DNA of 64,000 nt, from positions 1 through 64,000 of the forward strand of contig JAJFHX010000045.1 of assembly GCA_021775425.1 (NCBI GenBank), given 5' to 3'. The translations under genes and the position numbers were made by a program. This document shows, piece by piece, positions 1 through 8,545 of this stretch (positions are counted from its first letter, which is position 1; each line of letters begins with the position of its first letter). The notes under the pieces are model-generated. The model saw nothing but the letters and a program-made list of their open reading frames with translations, ran no database searches and was not told the origin of the DNA. This DNA comes from Hyphomicrobiales bacterium (lineage in GTDB: Bacteria; Pseudomonadota; Alphaproteobacteria; Rhizobiales; HXMU1428-3).

Positions 1-232
1 AAGCAGCTGGCCCCACAACACACGGTAGCGGGGTGAAACCGAAGTTGCGAGGCCAGCCTTTGTCAAATGGACCAAAGAGGGCCTATGGTCATTTGACTTA
101 GAGGTCGACTAGAAAACCGGCGTAACGAGGAGGCCACTCAATCCGATTAACAGCCGACCGCACCCAACGGAACCAGGAGATGCGGCGGTACCTGTACATC
201 CCGCTGGGATTTCCTTGACAGTTTTTAAATTT
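1..232. other. GC-rich segment able to form several hairpins, possible structured-RNA or mobile-intron remnant
   Basis: This stretch is much richer in GC than the AT-rich DNA from about 233 onward, and the change is abrupt. It contains complementary arms: GCTGGCC near position 6 with GGCCAGC near 51, and GTCAAATG near 63 with CATTTGAC near 90. The segment GCGGGGTGAAACCGAAGTTGCGAGG resembles pieces of bacterial group II intron domain I, but I see no domain V and no reverse transcriptase in the window. The feature is open at the left window edge. It could instead be another structured RNA or a foreign insertion, so the identity is unresolved. Confidence 0.25.
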
Positions 233-501
233 GAGGATTTTGTAACGTTTGTTTTCTCTACCCCAATATCTAAAAGCCGCCGAAAAACTTTTAGCAATAT
301 TCCAAAAAATATAATTTTCAGAAGCCTTCCAATTGATAAATATGCATAAATGCAGAAATAATCAATCATATCCTCTATTTTCATAGCGATAATTTTATAT
401 GATTGTAAAGAAAAATGGTGAATCGGTGGCACAAGCTTGTGAATATCGTTAATATACCGGTTGATTTTCGTATATTTTCTGGATTTTGATTTTTTTGCCA
501 T
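109..501 (-). CDS. Doubtful hypothetical ORF (130 aa)
   Basis: An open frame of 130 codons. Its N-terminus is basic and a hydrophobic stretch sits around residues 60-70. The C-terminal third is read out of the GC-rich structured segment and is of a different composition (Gly, Ala, Leu rich). Upstream of the ATG there is only a weak GGA-type ribosome binding site. I recognise no family. It may be a chance frame in AT-rich DNA, or a gene fused by insertion of the GC-rich segment. Nothing nearby suggests a function. Confidence 0.15.
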   Translation of the reverse strand: MAKKSKSRKYTKINRYINDIHKLVPPIHHFSLQSYKIIAMKIEDMIDYFCIYAYLSIGRLLKIIFFGILLKVFRRLLDIGVEKTNVTKSSNLKTVKEIPAGCTGTAASPGSVGCGRLLIGLSGLLVTPVF

Positions 502-667
502 TCATCCAAAGTGATTCGTGCTTATAAATCGGGCAGTTTTATAAGATAACTTACTCTTCTGATTTGATAATATAGCTGCGCTGAGCTGTTGGCTGATTAA
601 TTGTCACAGTACCAGATTTTTGAAATTCTATATAATTATCAGCGTGATTACACAGATCAGCTGCGAT

Positions 668-2041
668 TTAGGCAGCATCTGCCGCAACGCGGTTTCTTCC
701 ATCGCGTTTGGCGCAATACAAGGCCTGGTCAGCTTTCTTGATCAGCAATTCGAGACTGTTCACTTCTTTATCAAGGGCTGTTATGCCAATGCTGGTGGTA
801 ATTTCCAGGAATTTTTCCAATTGCGGGATGTAGAAAGTTTCTTTTTCAATCGACTTTCTAATTCTTTCGGCCACATTATAGCATTCGGTCAGGTTCGTAT
901 CTGGCATCACGATGACGAATTCTTCACCGCCAATGCGACATGCGAGATCCATGCCGCGGATATTTGTGCGGATGCGTCGGGCAAATTCTTTTAAAACCTG
1001 GTCACCGACATCATGACCGTATGTGTCATTGACTGATTTGAAGTAATCAATATCTGTCATCAGGACCGACAGGTTTTTTCGAGTTGAACGTGCTTCATCA
1101 AACAGTGTTTTTAAATGGCTTTCCAGATAGTGGCGATTGTGCAAGCCTGTTAAGGCGTCTGTTATTGCTAACTCAACGCGAGTCTCCAGGCAGTTGCGTA
1201 GATAATCGGTGTATTTTTTACGTCGTATCTGGGTGTTAACTCTGGCCATCATTTCGTTCGGGCAAATCGGTCGGACCATATAATCGTTTACACCCATATC
1301 AAGACCGCGCATCAGGCGGGCTCTGTCTTCCGGGCTGACTATGATCAGGATCGGTAGGTTTCTAGTTCTTTCTAATGAGCGGACCTGACCGGCCAGACGC
1401 AGACCATCCACACCGTTGAGATCAAGACTGATGATCAGTAAATCAAATTCCTGCTCGGCGAGTTTGAACAAAGCTTCCTGAGGGTTTGGCTCAATATCAA
1501 CCATGTGCTGAGCGGTGAGGGTTTTTGTCATGCGCTCGGCTGATCTTGGATGATCTTCAACAATCAGAATGTTACCATTCCATTGTTTTTCAGCAAAAAT
1601 CGGAATGTTTTCCTGACTGAGCCCCATCTGATTGCCAGTTTCAGCACGCATAGACATTTCGTCAGTCAACATTTTAAGGCGGGTCAGATTTTTAACACGG
1701 GTGACCAGAGCGACATCATCTACCGGTTTGGTGAGGAAGTCATCAGCGCCAACTTCAAGACCACGCAAGCGATCAGCCGGGGTATCAAGTGCTGTTACCA
1801 TAACTACTGGGATGTGCTGTGTTAAAGGATTGGCTTTTAATCTTTCGCAAACTTCAAAACCATCCATACCGGGCATCATGACATCAAGCAGGATCACATC
1901 AATACGATCTTCGTCGCAGATACTCAACGCTTCGGGACCTGAATATGCTGTGATGATTTCGAAATATTCTGCACTTAAACGTGCTTCAAGTAATTTTACG
2001 TTTGCTTTGATATCATCAACGACTAGTACTCTTGCAGTCAT
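668..2041 (-). CDS. pleD: PleD-type response regulator and diguanylate cyclase
   Basis: Synthesises cyclic di-GMP from two GTP. In alphaproteobacteria PleD acts at the pole during the swarmer-to-stalked or equivalent cell transition. The domain order is REC1 (about 1-120, acceptor Asp53 in LLDVMMP), REC2 (about 150-270) and GGDEF (about 290-450). The active site is GGEEF near residue 370, preceded by an RGMD inhibitory I-site at the usual five-residue spacing. In REC2 the position matching the phospho-acceptor Asp is a Ser, consistent with an adaptor role. The length (457 aa) matches Caulobacter PleD (about 454). It lies 48 bp downstream of divK on the same strand, so the two are probably co-transcribed. 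The protein ends in AADAA, a hydrophobic terminus that could be a protease tag (inference). Confidence 0.95.
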   Translation of the reverse strand: MTARVLVVDDIKANVKLLEARLSAEYFEIITAYSGPEALSICDEDRIDVILLDVMMPGMDGFEVCERLKANPLTQHIPVVMVTALDTPADRLRGLEVGADDFLTKPVDDVALVTRVKNLTRLKMLTDEMSMRAETGNQMGLSQENIPIFAEKQWNGNILIVEDHPRSAERMTKTLTAQHMVDIEPNPQEALFKLAEQEFDLLIISLDLNGVDGLRLAGQVRSLERTRNLPILIIVSPEDRARLMRGLDMGVNDYMVRPICPNEMMARVNTQIRRKKYTDYLRNCLETRVELAITDALTGLHNRHYLESHLKTLFDEARSTRKNLSVLMTDIDYFKSVNDTYGHDVGDQVLKEFARRIRTNIRGMDLACRIGGEEFVIVMPDTNLTECYNVAERIRKSIEKETFYIPQLEKFLEITTSIGITALDKEVNSLELLIKKADQALYCAKRDGRNRVAADAA

Positions 2042-2089
2042 TTTGGAAGTCCTTAATTACACAGTCACTTTTTGCGGAGTGGTTTGGGT

Positions 2090-2455
2090 CTAGTTAATTA
2101 ACTGACCAATTGTATCTAAAAAATGTGTCACGGAAATAGGTTTGGAGATGTAACCTTCACACCCACCTTCTCGTATGCGTTCTTCATCGCCCTTCATGGC
2201 GAAAGCGGTAACGGCGACAATTGGAATTTCGCATAAATCCTCATCGTCTTTCAGCCATTTGGTCACTTCAAGGCCGGAGACTTCTGGAAGCTGAATATCC
2301 ATCAGGATTAAATCAGGCTTATGGTTGCGCGCCATTTCCATGGCATCAACTCCGTTACGGGTCTGGAGTGTCTTGTAGCCGTTTGCATCAAGCAAATCAT
2401 GAAAGAGTTTCATGTTTAATTCGTTGTCTTCAACGATTAAAATTGTTTTTGACAT
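2090..2455 (-). CDS. divK: Single-domain response regulator DivK
   Basis: A stand-alone REC domain of 121 aa with acidic residues ED at 9-10, acceptor Asp53 (LILMDIQLP), Thr in VTAFA and Lys in SKPIS. The segments [14 protein letters not shown] and [20 protein letters not shown] match Caulobacter and Brucella DivK closely. DivK is phosphorylated by DivJ/PleC-type kinases and feeds into CckA-CtrA control through DivL. The ATG at 2455 gives the canonical [10 protein letters not shown] start. A TTG two codons upstream is in frame and has slightly better spacing from the AGGG, so the exact start is open. It is the first gene of the divK-pleD unit and is divergent from the DUF3572 gene. Confidence 0.95.
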   Translation of the reverse strand: MSKTILIVEDNELNMKLFHDLLDANGYKTLQTRNGVDAMEMARNHKPDLILMDIQLPEVSGLEVTKWLKDDEDLCEIPIVAVTAFAMKGDEERIREGGCEGYISKPISVTHFLDTIGQLIN

Positions 2456-2647
2456 GTCCAATTACGCCCTACTATCGTCTTAACCTTAAGTGGTCTGCCC
2501 CACTAAACACTGAATATTCTGACATATGTTCGACTTGGGTCAATAATATCAGATATGTTATTTAATCTTAAACATGTAAAATAAGCGTTTAATTTATTAA
2601 TTTTTATGTTTTTTCCCAGCTGTCAAAACCGTAATCAGGAGCCCTTA

Positions 2648-2935
2648 ATGACCTCTAATAACCAAAGCCTGAGCACCAAATCGGCGGCTTTTATTGCTAT
2701 ACGCTCTCTGGCCTATATTTCTCAATACCCTGAAGAAATAACCAAATTTATGGCAATTAGCGGCATTTCTGCCCCTGATATTTTGAGATTAAAGGAAAAT
2801 CTGAAATTTTTAGGTGGTGTGCTGGATTTTATGACAGCTGATGAAAGCCTGCTACTGGCTTTTTGTTCAGAAGAGCAATTAAGCCCGGAAGCGGTAGAAG
2901 CTTCACGCTTAACACTGGTTGGTCATGATCAATGA
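2648..2935 (+). CDS. DUF3572 family protein
   Basis: A 95-aa, mostly helical, cytosolic protein of the DUF3572 type, a family I know mainly from Rhizobiales, where it commonly adjoins divK-pleD. The start is set by a strong AGGAG six bases before ATG 2648; the frame stays open further upstream but has no such site. The sequence has no Cys pair, membrane segment or catalytic motif that I can see. Its last codons overlap the ROK kinase start by four bases (ATGA), indicating translational coupling. The function is unknown, and conservation beside divK only suggests a housekeeping role. Confidence 0.8.
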   Translation: MTSNNQSLSTKSAAFIAIRSLAYISQYPEEITKFMAISGISAPDILRLKENLKFLGGVLDFMTADESLLLAFCSEEQLSPEAVEASRLTLVGHDQ

Positions 2936-3840
2936 AAATAAATATCGGTGTGGATGTGGGGGGAACAAAACTACTCGCGGCTGCCCTTTCCGAGACAGGT
3001 GAAATTCTTCATTCTGTCACTTCACCTACACCGCGGTTTGATTATGAACTGACAATTCAGGAAATTGTCGCTCTCATTGGAAAAATTGAGACTGCCTTGC
3101 AGATTACTGCCCCTGTTGGGATTGGTATGCCAGGGTCAATTGCTCCTAAAAGTGGACTGGTTCAAAATGCCAACAGCACCTGGCTTAACGGTCGTGATTT
3201 TATAACTGACCTTAAATCCGCGCTCTCAAGAGACATTCGATGGTCTAATGATGCCAATTGCTTTTCGCTTTCTGAAAGTACTGATGGCGCAGCTGCTGGA
3301 GCACATTCCGTTTTCGGTGTGATTATGGGGACAGGGGTCGGTGGTGGTCTTGTTTTAAATGGCAACCTTATTAATGGCCCGCGTTCAATTGGTGGTGAAT
3401 GGGGGCATTGCTCATTACCTTTTGCGGACAAAGATGAATTTCAAAATGCCGCTTTATGCTGGTGTGGGAACAGGGGATGCATAGAAAGCTGGATTTCTGG
3501 CCCTGCAATATTGCACCACCATAATTTAACGGCCAAAGCACCGTCAGAAACGACCGAACAGGTTGTCACGTTAGCTGGCCAAGGGAATTTTGAGGCGAAA
3601 CGAAGCCTCGATGCTCACACACAGCGGACGGCCAAGGCCCTCGCCATGGTTGTAAATATATTTGACCCTGAGGTGATTGTACTTGGGGGCGGGCTTAGTG
3701 AACTTGAACACCTTTATGATAAATTGCCGGCTTTAATGGCCCCTTATATTTTTGCTGACGCCCCAATGGTAGACATCAGGCGCCCTTTGTTTGGTGCGAG
3801 TAGCGGGGTCAGAGGGGCGGCGAGACTCTGGGAGTTTTAG
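2932..3840 (+). CDS. ROK family sugar kinase
   Basis: ATP-dependent hexose or N-acetylhexosamine kinase of the ROK family, 302 aa, in the family's usual range. Visible motifs are the N-terminal phosphate loop DVGGTK (8-13), catalytic Asp in NDAN (106-109), the GTGVGGG glycine-rich strand (133-139), GGEWGH (154-159, sugar and metal region) and the zinc-binding CWCGNRGC (176-183). The C-terminal ATP-site segment is VIVLGGG. These fit a fructokinase, glucokinase or NagK; the substrate cannot be fixed from sequence alone. No DNA-binding domain precedes the kinase, so it is an enzyme rather than a NagC/XylR repressor. It overlaps DUF3572 by four bases. Confidence 0.9.
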   Translation: MKINIGVDVGGTKLLAAALSETGEILHSVTSPTPRFDYELTIQEIVALIGKIETALQITAPVGIGMPGSIAPKSGLVQNANSTWLNGRDFITDLKSALSRDIRWSNDANCFSLSESTDGAAAGAHSVFGVIMGTGVGGGLVLNGNLINGPRSIGGEWGHCSLPFADKDEFQNAALCWCGNRGCIESWISGPAILHHHNLTAKAPSETTEQVVTLAGQGNFEAKRSLDAHTQRTAKALAMVVNIFDPEVIVLGGGLSELEHLYDKLPALMAPYIFADAPMVDIRRPLFGASSGVRGAARLWEF

Positions 3841-3896
3841 GTGAAAAGAAGTGTTTTTCTCTCCTGTCAGTCATGGGGCTTCTGATGTGCTCTGTT

Positions 3897-4220
3897 AGTG
3901 CTCCTTCGGTTGCGCTCTACTAGTGCTCCTTCGGTTGCACTCTCCTAGTGCTCCTTCGGTTGCCCACTAGCAACCGTCGCAGGCAACCGGAATTCTGGCG
4001 CTCCTTCGGTTGCCTACTAGCAACCGTCGCAGTCATCCGGCATTCTAGCGCTCCTTCGGTTGCCCACCAGCAACCGTCGCAGGTATCCGGCATTCTAGCG
4101 CTCCTTCGGTTGCCCACCAGCAACCGTCGCAGGCATCCGGCATTCTAGCGCTCCTTCTGTTGCCCACCAGCAACCGTCGCAGGCATCCGCCTTTTTAGTG
4201 GGGCTTCAGATGCCTACAAG
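3897..4220. repeat. Tandem array of 25- and 50-bp units with an internal hairpin
   Basis: Two 25-bp copies begin at 3897 and 3922 (AGTGCTCCTTCGGTTGC followed by a variable tail). The pattern then changes to a 50-bp period, with copies beginning near 3947, 3997, 4047, 4097 and 4147. Each 50-mer holds a perfect 7-bp inverted repeat, CGGTTGC and GCAACCG, around a six-base loop such as CCACCA or CTACTA. Flanking matches (TGGGGCTTC plus GATG, near 3873 and 4198) bracket the array. It lies between the 3' ends of the convergent ROK kinase and eipB. Because 50 is not a multiple of 3, the open frames here are artefacts. This is a minisatellite of possible terminator or REP-like nature. Confidence 0.9.
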
Positions 4221-4228
4221 CATCCGCC

Positions 4229-5104
4229 CTAGTTACACGGGTTTTCGGGGAGAAATTCGATATGTGAGATTGAGCCTGTTAGTGAAAAATCACCGTAATC
4301 AATCAATAAATTGCGGCTGACGCCATTTGAATACAGGCGGAATGAAATTTCATAATCTGGCAGATGGTCCTGTTTATTGCTCTTCTTTTTATCAAAAAAT
4401 GAGATTGCCACTGGCCAAGAGACCATGTCTTTCATCACTTTCAGGTTTTCGATTTTACTATTCGCAACAGTCACATCTGACTTTAATTCCTTACCGATGA
4501 TGGCTGTTGTGTCATAGAGGGTGTTGCCGTTTTCTGAACCATCATAAATCGGCGCGTTCAGAACTTTTTCTCCATTAATCGCCGCGTTCAGCATCAGCCT
4601 TGTATGTTCTGTTGGGAAGTAGGTTTTTTCGTCAAATTTGGTGACAATTCGTTTGGGGCTTTTGACGTTTACATCAATCCCTTCACCGGATTTTTTTCGG
4701 GCCGCATCGCCAATGGTTGTTTTTGAAAGTTTCTGGTTGAAATACTGGCTTGTATTAAAGCGGAAACGATCACCTTTGCCGTGTTCCCAGCTTGAGGTGC
4801 GCACATCTGTTACGTTCACACTGCCTTTAGTATCTGAAATTGAAAGAATGAACCGCATGTTTACCAGATAGCCTTCACATTTTGAGCCGGATACCTCGAA
4901 CACCATGCGGCCTGTGGCAGCGGCTATATTGGCGCTGTTAAGACTGTCATTCAGTGTCAGGTTATAGACGGCCCTGTGGGCAGCTACATGTGTGCCACCG
5001 GCTTCCGGTACTGTGTTCGCTGCGCTGGCAAGTGGCATTGTGCCCAATAGACACAAGGCAGATACTGCGCAGATTTTAATAACGGAAACGGGACTGATTT
5101 GCAT
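4229..5104 (-). CDS. eipB: Periplasmic envelope integrity protein EipB (DUF1849)
   Basis: A secreted 291-aa protein. A signal peptide covers about residues 1-29, with the hydrophobic run ending in the ASA-type cleavage site. The mature part opens with a VAAHRAVYNLTL strand typical of DUF1849/EipB, known in Brucella as a beta-spiral protein needed for cell-envelope integrity. The two Cys of the mature protein, Cys76 (SKCEGY) and Cys290 near the C-terminus, correspond to the disulfide that closes the spiral. The start is set by AGGA seven bases before the ATG. It is divergent from the RidA gene across 180 bp and convergent with the ROK kinase across the hairpin array. Confidence 0.88.
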   Translation of the reverse strand: MQISPVSVIKICAVSALCLLGTMPLASAANTVPEAGGTHVAAHRAVYNLTLNDSLNSANIAAATGRMVFEVSGSKCEGYLVNMRFILSISDTKGSVNVTDVRTSSWEHGKGDRFRFNTSQYFNQKLSKTTIGDAARKKSGEGIDVNVKSPKRIVTKFDEKTYFPTEHTRLMLNAAINGEKVLNAPIYDGSENGNTLYDTTAIIGKELKSDVTVANSKIENLKVMKDMVSWPVAISFFDKKKSNKQDHLPDYEISFRLYSNGVSRNLLIDYGDFSLTGSISHIEFLPENPCN

Positions 5105-5287
5105 ATGATATGATCCTGGTTGATTCTGATTGTCAGCAATACAAGACAGATTTAAAGTTTCTGAATTGCTAACTTTTTAAATGCCTGTCATTTTATATGG
5201 TAAGTACTGCTTTTCATCTATTCAATTGTTTTCTGTGTCTTTAAAATGGCAATTTTGATTAATAATTCATAATAAAGGGGCATGGCC

Positions 5288-5755
5288 ATGTCACAAATCA
5301 TTGAACAACGCCTTGAAGGGCTTGGGATTTTTTTGCAGGAAGCACCGGTTGCTGTTGGTAATTATGTTCCTTGTGTTATAGACGGGAATTTATTGTTTAT
5401 TTCAGGCCAGGTGCCGATTGAAAACGGAACTGTTCGTTTTAAGGGGCATCTTGGCAAAGATGTTGATGTGGAAACTGGCCAGCAGGCAGCCCGGTTATGT
5501 TGCATCAATCTTTTAACTCAGGCCAAAGCCGCACTTGGTGATCTCGATCGTATTGAACGGCTGGTTCGTCTTGGTGGGTTTGTTGCTGCGACGCCAGACT
5601 TTACTGATCATGCGAAGGTGATTAACGGGGCTTCTGACCTTATGGTAGAAGTGTTTGGTGATCAGGGGCTGCATTGCCGGGCTGCGATTGGTTGTAGCAG
5701 TCTGCCGCTTGGTTCTGCCGTAGAGGTGGAGGCTCTGTTTCATATAAAATCATGA
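5288..5755 (+). CDS. RidA (YjgF/YER057c) family protein
   Basis: A 155-aa member of the RidA fold, which hydrolyses reactive enamine/imine intermediates from PLP enzymes such as threonine dehydratase. Typical elements are FISGQVP near the N-terminal third, the LLTQAKAALGDLDRI helix and the C-terminal HCRAAIGCSSLPLGSAVEVE strand, which carries the Arg that binds the substrate carboxylate. It is longer than E. coli RidA (about 128 aa) and belongs to a subgroup with an extended N-terminus. ATG 5288 is seven bases after AAGGGG; an ATG two codons upstream is too close to that site. The stop overlaps the next start by four bases. Confidence 0.85.
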   Translation: MSQIIEQRLEGLGIFLQEAPVAVGNYVPCVIDGNLLFISGQVPIENGTVRFKGHLGKDVDVETGQQAARLCCINLLTQAKAALGDLDRIERLVRLGGFVAATPDFTDHAKVINGASDLMVEVFGDQGLHCRAAIGCSSLPLGSAVEVEALFHIKS

Positions 5756-6528
5756 CATTTGCACAAAGACTTACTGAAATAACTGCCTTCGCGCATCGCG
5801 GGTTACATAATATTGACGCGGCCATTGTTGAGAACAGCCCGAAGGCGATCACGATGGCAATGGATGTAGGTCTTGGTATTGAGATTGATGTACAGATGAG
5901 CCGGGACCTGGTGCCAATGGTTTTTCATGATGAAACTCTTGCGCGACTGACTGATCGGGATGAAAGACTGAACTTTTTATCAGCCGATGAGATTTCCAGG
6001 GTCAGTTATTCCGTCGGCGGGGATAAGATCATCAGTCTTGCGGACTGCCTTTCAATGATTGCGGGCAAAGTACCGCTTTTGATTGAAGTCAAAAGCCACT
6101 GGACTGGCACAGCGGAAATGGAACGATCTATCCTTGATATTTGTTCGCAATTTTCAGGTCCGCTTGGAATTATGTCTTTTGACCCTTCAGTCATTCAGCG
6201 TTTTCGTTCGTTAGACTGTAAGTGGCCGCTTGGTATGGTGACAAGTCAATTACCTGCCAAAAGATGGAGTGGCCTTAGTGAAGAGGAAAGAGCCCTTGGT
6301 AAGGTGCAATTTGATTCCGCGCGTCAGAGGAGAGTTGATTTTCTTGCCCATGATATTGCTGATATAGAGAATGAATATATGAAGGGCCTCGTTAAAGAAT
6401 TGGATATTCCACTGTTTAGCTGGACGATCACCTCTGGAAGCGAAATGGATTATGCCAGGAAAAACGGTGCAATCCCGATTGCAGAATTTAACTGGTCTGA
6501 CAAGTTGGGTGGTGCCGATTTTGGCTAA
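5752..6528 (+). CDS. Glycerophosphodiester phosphodiesterase family protein
   Basis: Hydrolyses glycerophosphodiesters to sn-glycerol-3-phosphate and an alcohol. The 258-aa protein is a single TIM-barrel GDPD domain without a signal peptide, so it is cytosolic. Catalytic and metal residues are visible: HRG (15-17), EN (27-28), EID (44-46) and HD (59-60), followed by the L-x-R-x-T-D segment. A later EVK (near 105) supplies another ligand. It is translationally coupled to the RidA gene through an ATGA overlap. The same RidA-GDPD-FemAB-like-HIT order is familiar from Rhizobiales genomes. Confidence 0.9.
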   Translation: MTFAQRLTEITAFAHRGLHNIDAAIVENSPKAITMAMDVGLGIEIDVQMSRDLVPMVFHDETLARLTDRDERLNFLSADEISRVSYSVGGDKIISLADCLSMIAGKVPLLIEVKSHWTGTAEMERSILDICSQFSGPLGIMSFDPSVIQRFRSLDCKWPLGMVTSQLPAKRWSGLSEEERALGKVQFDSARQRRVDFLAHDIADIENEYMKGLVKELDIPLFSWTITSGSEMDYARKNGAIPIAEFNWSDKLGGADFG

Positions 6529-6600
6529 TTTAATCTGAAACCTGGATAAATATTCTTGTTGTCACTTTTTTGAATTTTCACTTTACCTTAGAATTAGGTC

Positions 6601-7761
6601 ATGACTGAACCACTTCATGTATATAGTATTGGCGCTGCAGGTGATATTTCAGCAGATGACTGGGACCGGCTTTCTAACCCGCCATCACAATCATATGACC
6701 CCTTTATAAGCCACGGTTTTTTTACTTCACTTGAAGAGAGCGGTTCTGCAACCTCTGAAACCGGGTGGCGGCCTATGCATCTGATTGCTGAGGATGACAA
6801 TCAACAAATCGTTGGGATTATGCCGCTTTATCTGAAGGGGCACAGCCAGGGTGAATATGTTTTTGATCATGGATGGGCCCGCGGTTTCGAGATGGCTGGC
6901 GGTCAATATTATCCAAAACTGCTCTCAGCTGTTCCCTTCACTCCTGTGACTGGCCGGCGGTTGTTCACTTTAGCTACGGACGAAAAAACGGTGCGCCCTG
7001 CCCTTTTAAAAGCTGCCATTGAACTTGGCGTTAAGTGGCAACTCTCTTCTTTACATATCAATTTTGTTGAAGAAGAGCTCATTGACTGTTTGAAAGAAGA
7101 GCAGCTTCTTATACGTCATGACACTCAGTTTCACTGGGAAAATCAAGGCTTTACTGAGTTTGAACAGTTTCTCGAAAGTTTACAGTCCCGAAAAAGAAAA
7201 GCGATCCGCAAAGAGAGACGTGTGGCGCTCGAGGCCGGGCTTGAGGTTGAATGGGTGAGCGGTGATCAGATAAAAGACCATCACTTTGATGCGTTTTATA
7301 AGTTTTATATTGATACGTTTGACCGTAAATGGGGCCGGCCATATCTGACCCGCGCTTTCTTTGATATGATTGGTGGCAAACAAGCCAAAGACATTGCATT
7401 GATTTTTGCCAAAAGAGAAGATCAGTATATCGCGGGGGCCCTTAACTTTATCGGTACGGATACACTTTATGGCCGCTATTGGGGGGCGTCTGAGCATCAT
7501 GATTTTTTACACTTTGAGATTTGCTATTATCAGGCAATTGATTATGCGCTGGCGCATGGTTTAAACCGGGTTGAAGCCGGGGCGCAGGGAGAGCATAAAT
7601 TACTGCGTGGTTACAGCCCGGTGAAAACCAACTCGGCTCATTATATTCTGCATGATGGATTGCGGGTGGCTGTTGAAGATTTTATCGCAGATGAGGGACG
7701 CTATATTGACCTTCAGACCGATTTACTGAAGGCACATCTGCCATATAAGAAGGAAGACTGA
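6601..7761 (+). CDS. FemAB-like GNAT-fold protein (DUF482)
   Basis: A 386-aa cytosolic protein of the peptidogalycan-biosynthesis-like/DUF482 family, distantly related to FemAB and GNAT acyltransferases. Family marks are RKAIRKERRVALEAGL in the middle, GRYWGASEHHDFLHFE and the C-terminal EAGAQGEHKLLRGY segment. The reaction has not been established for this family as far as I know. Annotation as a GNAT N-acetyltransferase is common and unproven. There is no signal peptide or membrane span. The next gene starts one base after its stop, and the four genes from RidA to HIT form a likely operon. Confidence 0.85.
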   Translation: MTEPLHVYSIGAAGDISADDWDRLSNPPSQSYDPFISHGFFTSLEESGSATSETGWRPMHLIAEDDNQQIVGIMPLYLKGHSQGEYVFDHGWARGFEMAGGQYYPKLLSAVPFTPVTGRRLFTLATDEKTVRPALLKAAIELGVKWQLSSLHINFVEEELIDCLKEEQLLIRHDTQFHWENQGFTEFEQFLESLQSRKRKAIRKERRVALEAGLEVEWVSGDQIKDHHFDAFYKFYIDTFDRKWGRPYLTRAFFDMIGGKQAKDIALIFAKREDQYIAGALNFIGTDTLYGRYWGASEHHDFLHFEICYYQAIDYALAHGLNRVEAGAQGEHKLLRGYSPVKTNSAHYILHDGLRVAVEDFIADEGRYIDLQTDLLKAHLPYKKED

Positions 7762-7762
7762 C

Positions 7763-8179
7763 ATGGCTTATGATACTGATAATCTGTTTGCTAAAATTAT
7801 CAGACGGGAAATTCCAGCTGAGATTATTTATGAGGATGAAGACAGTCTGGTGTTTATGGATGTGATGCCGCAATCTGCTGGGCATGCTCTGGTGATACCA
7901 AAAGCGCCTTCTGAAATGTTATTAACGGCAGACCCAGAAACTCTTGCTCTGTTAATGCCGATTGTTCAGAAAATTTCACAGGCTGCGATGAAGGCATTTA
8001 AGGCTGATGGTGTTGTTGTGATGCAGTTTAATCATGCTGCGGCCGGGCAGACAATATTTCACACGCATTTTCATGTTGTGCCCGCCTATGAAGGGGTTGA
8101 GCTGAAGCGGCATAATCGTGATATGGCTAATGCGGATTTACTGAAAGCTCATGCGGATAAATACCGGGCTGTGCTTTAA
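7763..8179 (+). CDS. HIT family nucleotide hydrolase
   Basis: A histidine-triad protein of 138 aa, most like the HinT/protein-kinase-C-inhibitor branch, which hydrolyses AMP-lysine, purine phosphoramidates or adenylylated intermediates. The triad His100-x-His102-x-His104 sits in FHTHFHVVP, with His102 expected to be the nucleophile. The upstream IIRREIPAEIIYEDE and GHALVIPK segments are family signatures. The start ATG follows a GGAAG one base into the gap after the previous gene's stop. It is last in the RidA-GDPD-DUF482-HIT unit, convergent with azlCD only 15 bp away. Confidence 0.92.
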   Translation: MAYDTDNLFAKIIRREIPAEIIYEDEDSLVFMDVMPQSAGHALVIPKAPSEMLLTADPETLALLMPIVQKISQAAMKAFKADGVVVMQFNHAAAGQTIFHTHFHVVPAYEGVELKRHNRDMANADLLKAHADKYRAVL

Positions 8180-8194
8180 TCTTTTGCTCGTTTT

Positions 8195-8545
8195 TTAAGG
8201 CAATAATCCAAATCTTGTCGTAATTTCAACCAGCAACAGAAAGCAGATCAGGCCGCTAAAAATGGTCAGTAGCAATCGTTTGCCAAATGCAAAAAAGACG
8301 ACGGTTGAAAACAGCAATGAAATGACGCGAATGCTGACATGAATTTCAGCGAGGGCGCCGGGCGGGGTTAATATCAACCTTGCGATCAATGCGGCAATGA
8401 GGGCGGTTGAAACGGCGCGCACCCAGATGATTATTTCACTGTTTTCATCAAGGTCTTTTGAAAAGAACATTCCCAGCCAGCGCCAGGGTTCAGTTACCAG
8501 AAAACCGATCAGGACTATGACATAAGCTGGAATGTTATCAATCAT
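8195..8545 (-). CDS. azlD: AzlD-type branched-chain amino acid exporter small subunit
   Basis: A small membrane protein of 116 aa with about four hydrophobic helices, matching the AzlD family. It works with AzlC as an exporter of branched-chain amino acids and analogues such as azaleucine. The helix-breaking LTPPGAL and RFGLLP segments are usual for the family. The gene overlaps the end of azlC by eight bases, so the pair is translated together. No regulator gene adjoins the pair. Confidence 0.85.
   Translation of the reverse strand: MIDNIPAYVIVLIGFLVTEPWRWLGMFFSKDLDENSEIIIWVRAVSTALIAALIARLILTPPGALAEIHVSIRVISLLFSTVVFFAFGKRLLLTIFSGLICFLLLVEITTRFGLLP

Noticed and set aside
2462-2647. CtrA boxes (TTAA-N7-TTAA) upstream of divK
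   Set aside because: TTAA pairs occur, but their spacings are 2 or 4 bases, not 7, so they do not match the consensus.
3920-4148. Overlapping open frames of 66-67 codons on both strands
   Set aside because: They are produced by the 50-bp tandem repeats, which shift frame each unit; no ribosome binding site or codon preference is seen.
3897-4220. CRISPR array
   Set aside because: The units are continuous tandem repeats with no unique spacers, and no cas genes are in the window.
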